Assembly (NCBI GenBank): GCA_963693365.1
Contig: CAVNZM010000009.1
Span: forward strand, 8,804,001-8,868,000
DNA length: 64,000 bases
Direction: 5' to 3'
From: Amoebidium appalachense
Lineage: Eukaryota; Ichthyosporea
Below, one piece after another: positions 46,655 to 64,000 of this stretch. How positions within the stretch are numbered: the stretch's first letter is position 1; every line of letters starts with the position of its first letter. The notes beneath the pieces are model-generated. The model ran no database searches and was not told where the DNA came from. It was given only the letters and a program-made list of their open reading frames with translations. The position numbers and the translations under genes are program-made.

Positions 46655-47024
46655 ATGTTGAGCACCGTGGGAGTGCTGAGATTCGCCTCAAGGGGCTCTC
46701 TGCCCCTTGCACATGCTGAGAGCCCGCTTCGAAGAGGTATGTCTGAGGTGCCCTTTCTATCCTCTATCCCTTACCATCCCAACGACGTCCTTGACTGTGC
46801 GCTTCCACCTTTATTAATGAATGCTGTGTGCTTTGTTGTGTGCTGGCTCGAAAGATGCTTCGTCGCTCTTCAAAAGTTGCCTGGTTAACTACCCATTGCA
46901 TGAGCTGGCTTCTTACAAAGGAGACAACCATGACGAGGTTGTTAAGGAGGCGGTATTGCAATCAGGACATCTTAAACACAGTAGCTGCAAAGAACCATGT
47001 AAAGAGCCAAGTAGCTATACTTAA
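46655..47024 (+). CDS. Possible small mitochondrially targeted protein, two exons
   Basis: Exon 46655-46736 encodes MLSTVGVLRFASRGSLPLAH and continues to an Arg-Arg pair, resembling a mitochondrial presequence, ending AGAG|gtatgt. A second exon from 46855 (after ctcgaaag) joins in phase and encodes about 56 aa, with SSLFKSCLVNYPLHEL and DEVVKEAVLQSG, to a stop at 47,024; total about 83 aa. Another frame is open over the same second exon, and the acceptor is weak, so the model is tentative. No family is recognised. Confidence -1.
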
Positions 47025-47449
47025 GAAGAAGGAATAATCTTTGTTCATCTTGCGGAGCTCTCTGTCCCTCATGAGTGTGATTTGACTCCTCCTGAGGACT
47101 ACTGTAATGTTTTGTACTACTTGTGGTTGGCCAGCTGGATCGTTTACAGGCAAATAAAATTAAACGAAGACATCCGCTGTGCAACTCACTGAATGTTAGC
47201 AGGCTCAGAGTAGCCGAGTACTCGTTGCAGGAGAGATGCAGATGTGTAAACTTGTGCACGAAGACACAAACACATTGCCCACCACCACATGTCCCACTTG
47301 GATTTATTGCAGCGTACGCACACAAGTGAACGCACACACACACGCCCGTGTATGCATGTGCCCACACACACAAAATACACATGTATATACAAGCACACAC
47401 ACGCGCGCGCGCGCGCGAGCGCACGCACGCACGCACGCACGCACGCACA

Positions 47450-47505
<56 letters not shown>

Positions 47506-47926
47506 CAGCAGTTTTAATTGGGCACTGCCCACCCGCTGTTCCTGACCCACACGTTCATCCACGATCCTCCATAAGAAGTTCATGCCCCACACAGACACAC
47601 GTGCTCACACAATCACACTGTTCGACAAGGAGCAAAAAGCACACAGTGTACCACATGGGGTTTGTGCTCATAGGTCAACACTTACCTTGAGACCTTCTTC
47701 ATGAGTGTGGTTGTGGTATTTACCCGATTCACCCCTGAAACATGTTATACACCACCATATTTTCCATCACCCAGCATACATATAAACGTGTTAGTAAACC
47801 TAACCTGCAATTCACACACACACACACACACGCACAGGGATCAAGACTCTGCAAGTTCTTCCCCGTGCTCTTTTCGGCTCCACAGCCCCCATTGAAACCC
47901 AAACCTATGAGGAAAAGGAGATAATC
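47025..47926. other. Short intergenic stretch with (GCAC)n; 5' UTR of the acetyltransferase gene
   Basis: Contains a (GCAC)n/(CA)n block at 47,330-47,510. About 250 bp of unique sequence precedes the acetyltransferase start. An in-frame stop and a possible acceptor (ctccacag, about 47,884) lie close upstream, so a 5' UTR intron is possible. Confidence -1.
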
Positions 47927-48372
47927 ATGCCGGAGGGCACCAAAATCATCCTTTCACCTCTGACTCCGGACAGCGTACAGGAGGCGCTAAATTTCACTGT
48001 GGATTATCTACGCAGGGACGAGCCTTTAAATGTCGCTCTCGGAGAAAAATATTCACCGTTTCTTAGCGCGGGCTATGTCGCGGCGCGTGCAAAAGGTATC
48101 GTCGACACTGGAATGTCGTTTATCGCAACGACAAAAGACGGGAATTTGGTTGGGGTGGTCACTTCCTGCACACAGAAACATGAGGAGAAAGCGGTGGAGA
48201 AAGAGAGGGAGAAATACATGGCGGATATGGGGGAGGTGGTGGCTAGAGACTACGACAGCAAGCTGAAGGCGTACCTGCCAACATATGGAGATGTGCTGAA
48301 ACTGTTCGATGTGGGTACCCCTTCTCCCCCTCACCTCTCCTCACCTCCATTCTTTGCTTTCAGACCTCCCCC

Positions 48373-48408
<36 letters not shown>

Positions 48409-48450
48409 CCCCCATTCCAACCTCTCCACAACCTCTTCTCCACCCCCCCC

Positions 48451-48539
<89 letters not shown>

Positions 48540-48857
48540 AACACATCCCTGTCTTCCCACAACCCTCTAATGCATACATCCCCCCCCCCCCCCACCCACC
48601 CACCCACCCCCCTTATTTCGTTATCTACAGTGGTTTTATTGCCCTAATGCAACACCTCTTCCCCCCCCCCCCCCCCGTTCCCCAGGCTCCCCTTCCGGCC
48701 TTGCCCCATCCTACCCCTTTCTCTCTCCGTCTGCATACTCCAATCTCCCTTCGGTCTCATGCCCCCCCCCCTCCCCCCCCCTCCCCAACACACACACACA
48801 CACACGAACACGCACACAAACACACACACACACAAACGCACACACACACACACAGCG

Positions 48858-48953
<96 letters not shown>

Positions 48954-49300
48954 ACACACACACACAAAGGATCCCGGCACCATCGCTTCAAACTCGGTCT
49001 GAGCATTTAACTTTTTTTCAAAATGATAAAAATAAAAGAACAGGATTCAATAAGATGGGGGGAAGGGGGGAGGGGCGGGGGAAGGGGGAGGGGAAGGGGG
49101 GAGGGGGAAGGAGGGTTGGGGGGGAGGGGGGGGGGGGATGAGGGGGGTTAAGGGGTAGACCGTGCTCGAGAAAATACAGCAGGGAGGGGTAGGAGTTGAG
49201 GATAAAATGGTGGCAGCAGTTTTGCCTCCTTCACTTTCCTCCATCCCCCCCCCCCCCCCCCCTCTCCTCCCCCCCTCCCCCCTCGGCCCCCCCAAATCAA

Positions 49301-49365
<65 letters not shown>

Positions 49366-50382
49366 CACACCCCTTTCACCTGCCTTTGGCCCTACCGCCA
49401 CCATTACCATCCCCCCCCCCCAACATCACCACCCCACCACACCCCCAACCCCCACCTTGGCTCTTCCTTTTGCCCGGAGATAAAGTAGTCACCACAAATA
49501 TTGATCGTTAACACTCTCCCCCCCCCCCCCCCCCCCCCCCCCCCTCTTCTCTCCCTCCCCCCTCTTTCTCCCTCCCTCCGCCTCGCCCCTCTGACTCCCC
49601 CCTGTCCCTTCCCTTAACGTGTCTCTTCCTCAGCCCCCCTCCCCCCCTCCCCCCCCTTCCTCCCCCCCCCCCCCCTTCCCCCTCCCCCCCCCCCCTCCCC
49701 CCCCCCCCCACACACACCCACAACCACACACACCTCCCCCCCCCCCCCCCCCACCACCACCACTCTCCCTCTCCCACCAGCCCCTTTTTTCTTTTCCTCT
49801 CTCCCACTCGTTCCCCCTCTCTCCTCCCCTCTCCCCCCCACCCACCCACCCCCCCATCTCCACCTGCCCCACCACCCCCCTATCTTGCTTCCCCTCATCT
49901 CCCCCCCCCCCCCAACCCTTTGTGCCCCCCTCCTCTTCCTTCCCCCTCACCCACCCGTTTGCATCTCATTTTCTATCCTTTTTCCTAAACAGGAGCTGCA
50001 CAGCAACGTGCCCCTTCCACTCGACAGCCCAACGAGCCGTATCCTCCGCCCTCTCTGTGCAGCTGTTTCCCCGAAATTTCGCGGCCAAGGATTAATGTTG
50101 GCGGCGTTAGGCCACATGTTTGAAGTTGCAAAGCAGAACGGATACCGATACACAATTGCAGAGAGCACGACAGACTACAACGCCCGTGGGATGGAGCGAC
50201 TGGGGGCCAAAAGCGTAAATTTCATCGAGTATGAAAATTGGCGGAACGATGGGAAGAGGGTTCTCGCTACGGTGTCCAAGAAGCATCACGGAATTTCGCT
50301 GTATGTTTTGGATTTACAGAGTGCTGATTTCAACCCCCGCGCTGTTCCTGTTAACCCTCCTCGCCCAACGTGGGAGACATAG
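47927..50382 (+). CDS. GNAT-family N-acetyltransferase, aralkylamine (aaNAT)-like, two exons
   Basis: Exons 47927-48310 and 49993-50382 are both in phase 0 and give 257 aa. The 1.7-kb intron is almost all C runs, (CA)n and G/C-rich tracts. The N-terminus ([15 protein letters not shown], then [11 protein letters not shown]) is typical of the arylalkylamine/dopamine N-acetyltransferase group. A middle beta strand ([10 protein letters not shown]) precedes the substrate region. Exon 2 has the acetyl-CoA loop [11 protein letters not shown] and the following helix and strand ([20 protein letters not shown]). The reaction would be acetyl transfer from acetyl-CoA to an amine; the acceptor cannot be predicted. 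No signal peptide is seen, so cytosolic. The donor GAT|gtgggt is again followed by C-rich sequence. The start is the first in-frame ATG after a stop. Confidence -1.
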
Positions 50383-51434
50383 AGTATATTTATGTCCTAT
50401 GAGTATGATAGGATATGAATAAGGAATCATATTGATATATCAGCTTTTGAAATATATATCTCCCTCTTTGTCTCTTTGCACAGTTCGGAGAAATGAAGTC
50501 TCGAGTATAATAGGAGCTGAATATGATGGTTCAGCTTTTTACGTGTGTATCTCCCTCTTTGCTGTTCCTTAGAGGCAATCTTGTATTGTCCCCGTTGTCT
50601 GTTTCATGAAGTGTCACATGGCGGATCTGTTGACTATCCGCGCATTGGTATGTTTAACCTATCTCGCCGAGGCTGTTCACTCGTAGTAGATGATGCTGTT
50701 GTAACTGTACAGAGTTCATTGTATGGAAAGTGGTTTTGGTAATCATTTTTTTTACTTCCTCCTCCCCCCCCCCCCCCCCCCCCCCTGCTTTTTTTTTTTT
50801 TTTTTTTGGCTGCAACTCATAGACTTATCAGATCATACTATGCCAAAGGCTTTGGTTATGAGTTTTTACCTCGTGTTTACCAATTTTTAACGGTTTTTAA
50901 CGGTACCGTTGAAGTATATTTTAGTTTGCTACGCAGATTTTCCTTATACCGATACTCTTTAAATACTGCGATTTTTCTGAGCCTCAAAGCCTCTTACCCT
51001 GGATGTTCAGCCTATTGTATGATAACGTATTTCTGTTGTCGAATATACGGTGCTACGTGATCGAAAGGAAAAACGCGAGAATTAAGAATATTATATGATT
51101 GGTCGAAATCGAAATCGGTTCGATCTCAATGGCCATACATAGAAACTGCAAAAAAAAAAGCTGTTGTTACGCAGTGGAGGGGCTGCTACTTATACTTCTG
51201 TCAACTATATGTATCCTCAGTGATAAGCTCATCTATTTTAAAAAAAAATGTTGATGTAACAGTTCCTGTTGGTTTTGAATTTCTGTGTGCGTTGAAACGC
51301 ACATACTATTTGCTCTTGAATCCCCCCCCCCCCCCCCCCCCCCCCCCCCACCCCCCACCCGACCCCACCCCCAAGTACCCCCACCCTCCCCCATCACCAC
51401 CATCTCTCCCGGCATCCCAACACTTCCTTCATCC

Positions 51435-51480
<46 letters not shown>

Positions 51481-51600
51481 ACACACACCCTCACCCTTCC
51501 GGCCTCCCCATCCATCATCACCGTGTACGTAAATTTGTGCGCCGCGGCAGCAGCATAATGCAAGGCCCCCTTATGTAACAAGCATTCCCCATCCCTCCCG

Positions 51601-51631
<31 letters not shown>

Positions 51632-51738
51632 TTCACCCCCACCCAAACAACCCCTCCGCGGCTAGCTCCATGGCCAAACATAAAATAGGAGAGAGAGACA
51701 CACACACAGAGAGAGGGGGGGGGGGGGGGGGGGAGGGG

Positions 51739-51808
<70 letters not shown>

Positions 51809-52456
51809 GGGGAGACTTGAATAGCACACGAGAGGGAAATGGGTCGAGTTAAAAGTTCATGTGCTATACCGAACGTTAACAAGGTGACACGTTCGATGCA
51901 TGCACACATGGCCACAGGGCACAAGCCCCTTTTTCTCTCCCCCTTCCCCCCACCCCTCACTCGGAGGCTCACCAGCACGAACATGGTTGACTGAGTATTT
52001 TCATGATACTTCGGCACGGGCACACTGTGCACCTAATTATTAAGGAAAATCTGCAAAATTGTTCTAGCAAAGGAAGGCCCGGGCTACGAACTTTAAATGG
52101 ACTCATAAAAACACAAATGTGTACACACACACAAAAATAATAAAAAAGAAAGAAAATAAGAAATACACAGGCATGCGTAACAATCTAAGCGGTACTATAT
52201 TTCTCGGACTATGTCAGTGGTGCAAGGCTGCTACAGCTTCAAAGAGTAGAAACCTATCTACACGAAACCTCAGAAGCTAACCACGGTGCCTAACCCTGTC
52301 TCTATATCTATCACAATGACTTATGATGTGTTATTATAATGGCATTCACTATCGCACTGTCCCCACGTGTATAATATGAACATGATACATTGAAAACCAC
52401 AGCATCAAGATGATATTAGTATTAAAAGCGCACCTGGTAAATGCTAAAAAGGGCAA
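50383..52456. other. Intergenic between the acetyltransferase and the fascin-like gene
   Basis: 50,383-51,300 is unique AT-rich DNA including the acetyltransferase 3' end. 51,300-51,800 holds C runs, a short CA array and (GA)n (51,739-51,802). 51,840-52,440 is unique DNA downstream of the fascin-like gene. No protein is supported. Confidence -1.
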
Positions 52457-53690
52457 CTAGCACCCCACCCATATAAGCATTGCATTTTCTGCAATCGCCT
52501 CCGTGCACACAACAACACCGTGCTCATTCACACCCAAATATTTCCCGTTTTTCACCGATTGCAATGCAACACGTTTCCCCTCAAACTGTTGCACCTTGAA
52601 CGTTTCTCTGTCGGTAATCTCCCTTCCTTCCATCGCAACCTCGCCGTTATCACGCACAGAAACATAAGGAAACTGGCCTCCTGAAAACACACACACGCTC
52701 TGCAAACCGATAACTCCCTCTTTGACGTGCACAACGTCATACATCTCCCTTGTCTTGACGAGTGGCGATAAAGCTTTAAGACCCGTACCCCATTCCCTAT
52801 CATTGAACTTAAAAAACGTAGGTACAGCCACTCCCTCTGTGTTTGGACCTGCGGGCTCAAGAGCAATGGTTCCCGTGGGGTAATCTCCTTCGATAGGTAC
52901 TGGAAGAGGCCACAGAAGAAGCTGCTCGTTGGGCCCGAGTGTAGGAGAGAGAATGACATCACCACGACCACGACCACTGTTAACACAACTGACGTAGCGT
53001 CCGTTGTGTGTCTTGAGGGCAACACATCCATTCTCGAGCCAGATCAGCTCGAACCGCTCATTTTCACATTAATAGCAGCAGCTCCTACGGTGATTGCATC
53101 CCCCTGCACGGAAAAATAGGGAGAGGCATATCTTTTTCCTCTATAATCGGTCATTGCCAGCGTTTGCACTGCAATGTGGGTTCCAATAACCTCAACTCTA
53201 AAAATCTCGCATTCCTGCACTTGAGTTGCCCGTGCCGTAAACAGTGTGCCCCCATCTCAGAGCGTCCAACCCGAGAAACTGGCGACCATTGGCGACGCCA
53301 AAAAACACATCTCTGCCCGTGTTGAATAAGGGTTTTGTACGTGGTAGTTCAAGATTTCTTTGTCTCCATCTCTTTCTTCTGAAGTTCCTGTTTTTCGTTC
53401 AAGCGAAGGTCAATGTGTCCACAAGATGAGTAGCGGGGTGTCGCAACGGGGTCCGTTTGGGTCACAGGATTAGCATGTGAGTAGGCGGGGTAGGGCGAAG
53501 GCGACATGAGTGAGTTTTGAGAACTCGGTTGGAGGCTCAGTTGAACTGAGGACGCTGGGTAGGTGGGTGCGGGTGAGACATAGACGGTTGTTGTGGAGAG
53601 AGGTGGGCCGGTGGAGATGGTTACCTCCTCCATGGGGCCTTTAATCTTGAGAGTGCCCTCTTGGAAACCTACTAACATGGGGGAGGTCAT
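52457..53690 (-). pseudogene. Fascin-like beta-trefoil protein, frame broken
   Basis: Three minus-strand frames must be combined. 53690-53349 is a Pro/Ser-rich N-terminus (113 aa). About 53330-53190 encodes DVFFGVANGRQFLGLDAL. About 53190-53060 encodes RVEVIGTHIAVQTLA. 53055-52457 encodes NERFELIWLENGCVALKTHN, then GRYVSCVN, and later VALQSVKNGKYLGVNEHG up to the stop. The repeated (V/I)AL(K/Q)...G(K/R)Y(V/L) pattern is that of fascin/FRG1-type beta-trefoils, which bundle actin in fascins. No intron with AG/GT borders explains the frame changes, some only tens of bases apart. It is either a young pseudogene or consensus errors in the assembly; the long open C-terminal part and intact promoter leave the second option open. 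Confidence -1.
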
Positions 53691-53768
53691 GTTGGTGCTG
53701 TGGGGGCTATAAACGGTAGAAAGTTGGCGTTATTTGGAGAGGTTCCCATGTTGATAACGTGGAAATGC

Positions 53769-53775
53769 TTTTATA
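53769..53775 (-). promoter_or_regulatory. TATA box (with CCAAT-type boxes) of the fascin-like gene
   Basis: On the minus strand, TATAAAA lies about 80 bp before the ATG at 53,690, and two inverted CCAAT sites (plus-strand CTATTGG at about 53,866 and 53,900) are about 95-130 bp further upstream. This arrangement fits a typical Pol II promoter and supports 53,690 as the gene start. Confidence -1.
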
Positions 53776-54384
53776 CTTCACAAATTGTTGAGTTGTTTTC
53801 GTGTTGGTGAGTTCGTGTTTACGTTTTGTCCACTTTGAATTTTGATAAATCTGAGAAGGAGCTTCCTATTGGCTAGGAGTCCACGTTGTTTACTCAACGC
53901 CTATTGGCTTATTTGGTGGCACGATGAGTCCCCTCTGACTACCAAAGGCTTTATTTATGCTCTTTTTCCCCATAAGTAGTAGCATGATGATGAGTGACTG
54001 AAAGCAAAGCCAATAAAATAAACAGCAATAATAGAACCTGTTAATAGATATATATATATTTCGTTTACTTTTATGCTTATTTTGCTTAAGAAAACAATTG
54101 CAAAAAGGAATACAATCGTTCATGTTTTTTAGCTGCAGGTAACAGGTCGGCAAGAAACAGCAAAATTCACGGAGTATGAGGAGATAGGCACGACATGAGA
54201 AATTCATAGCAGCCAATCGGATCGCAATGCTGACGTTTTCGTTTTGTCGCCACGAAAAGTTTCGTCAACTTGAACCTTTTCCCCCTTCAGCGAGAGAGAG
54301 AGGCTGAGGGAGGCTTGAAGGGGTGGGCGTAACTTAAAACCTGTAGAAAAGAGAATTAAAGATTGACTGTTGTTAAAAGGTAGG

Positions 54385-54422
<38 letters not shown>

Positions 54423-54708
54423 CCCCTCCCCTCCCCCCCCCCCAACCGAACTCGTGGTAAGCTTTTGGTAACACTTACAATTTTGTTACGGTAGCTACTG
54501 AAGGCGAGAAGAAACAGACATCTTTCTTATGTAGATGTACGCTTAGATATAAGAATCAACCAGCGAGACACACTATAGTTTTATGAGAAACTTGAAGCAA
54601 CGCGAGTCTAGCAATCAATCACTCAGTTTATTTCAGCTGGACTACACAGCCAAGCAACCAAGCATGCACACACCGGCACGCACACTCGCCAGCAAAACCA
54701 CACGCAAA

Positions 54709-54739
<31 letters not shown>

Positions 54740-55405
54740 GCGCACACACACACACACACACGCACACACGCACGCACACACATACGTACACACGCACACA
54801 CGCAGGCACGCACGCACACACACACACACACATACACACACACACCACACTCACACGCACACGCACACACACACACAGCCAAACAAACACACACATGCAC
54901 ACACACACACACGTGCCCACACTCACGCACACACACGTACGCACGCGCACACACACACAAGCTTTTACACCATCACACACTTCCACAGAGACACACACAA
55001 CACACACATACACACACACACACAAGCTCAAGCAACACGGACTGACATACACAGTAGTCTGCTCACACACATGCACATTACACAGCCACCCAAACGATTT
55101 TCCACACACGCATACACAAACTCTCTTTCTCTCGCGACAGAAAGTAAGGAGGTAAGTGAGATCTACACGGACACAGGGCAATGTTCCAGAGGAAATCGAG
55201 ATCTAACTCACCCTTTGTCCCCCCCCCCGCCCTCCCCCCTCTCCCCGCCTCCCCTCCCTCTCCCTCCCTCCTCCCTCCCTCCTCCCGTCCCCCCCCCCCC
55301 CCCCCTTCCCCCCATCACCCCTCCCCCCTTGCCCCCAAACCCCTCCTCCCCACCCCCCCCCCCCCCCCCTCTTCTCCCTGTCATTCACAGAGCCAAACCG
55401 CCGCC
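53776..55405. other. Stretch without a supported gene, divergent promoter region plus repeats
   Basis: 53,776-54,380 is unique DNA between divergent genes. 54,388-54,445 is a C run, and 54,700-55,030 is mixed (CA)n/(CGCA)n. 55,210-55,370 is a C/T-rich tract ending just before the reductase start. No coding region is recognised. Confidence -1.

Positions 55406-64000
<8,595 letters not shown>

Overview
This window is nuclear DNA of an intron-rich eukaryote. It has GT-AG introns, a mitochondrial-type MutS gene split into at least 16 visible exons, a Pol III tRNA gene inside an intron, APE-type LINEs, and Copia and chromodomain Gypsy retroelements. The gene set (aralkylamine-type acetyltransferase, BTB-BACK-SPRY protein, fascin-like beta-trefoil, membrane-anchored diflavin reductase) would suit a unicellular holozoan or similar protist, but the sequence alone does not fix the lineage. 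Simple repeats dominate: G or C homopolymers of 20-88 nt, long (CA/GT)n arrays, and (GA)n arrays. Most long open frames made of Gly, Pro, His-Thr or Val-Cys are translations of these repeats, not genes.

Layout. 1-13,236 (minus): MSH1-like mitochondrial MutS gene; exon phases chain correctly at most junctions and the ATPase part lies beyond base 1. 13.6-18.0 kb: a decayed plus-strand LINE 3' end meeting, tail to tail, a nearly complete minus-strand LINE. 18.1-20.4 kb: microsatellites and a possible promoter. 20,467-22,161 (plus): intronless type II membrane protein with an extracellular beta-helix. 24,529-28,556 (minus): five-exon BTB-BACK-SPRY gene. 29,733-36,921: one LTR (called LTR B here) split by a Copia element whose 3' LTR is followed by an inverted LTR copy, giving a 647-bp-arm palindrome. 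36.9-39.9 kb: repeat-poor tract with unidentified decayed coding segments. 39,934-40,349: GC-rich fold-back element. 40.4-45.2 kb: second LINE copy broken by LTRs of another family (LTR C), one carrying a solo LTR B, then a chromodomain Gypsy remnant. 47,927-50,382 (plus): two-exon GNAT acetyltransferase. 52,457-53,775 (minus): frameshifted fascin-like gene with a TATA/CCAAT-like promoter. 55,406 to the right edge (plus): diflavin (FMN/FAD) reductase, with tRNA-Glu(CTC) in one intron.

The most notable signal crosses the genes. In four unrelated intron-containing genes on both strands, most 5' splice sites are followed within about 5-30 nt by a C tract on the sense strand, and a few others open straight into (GT)n. 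This explains why G runs dominate the plus strand over minus-strand genes and C runs over plus-strand genes. The host genes do not form an operon or shared pathway; each appears to be an independent unit.
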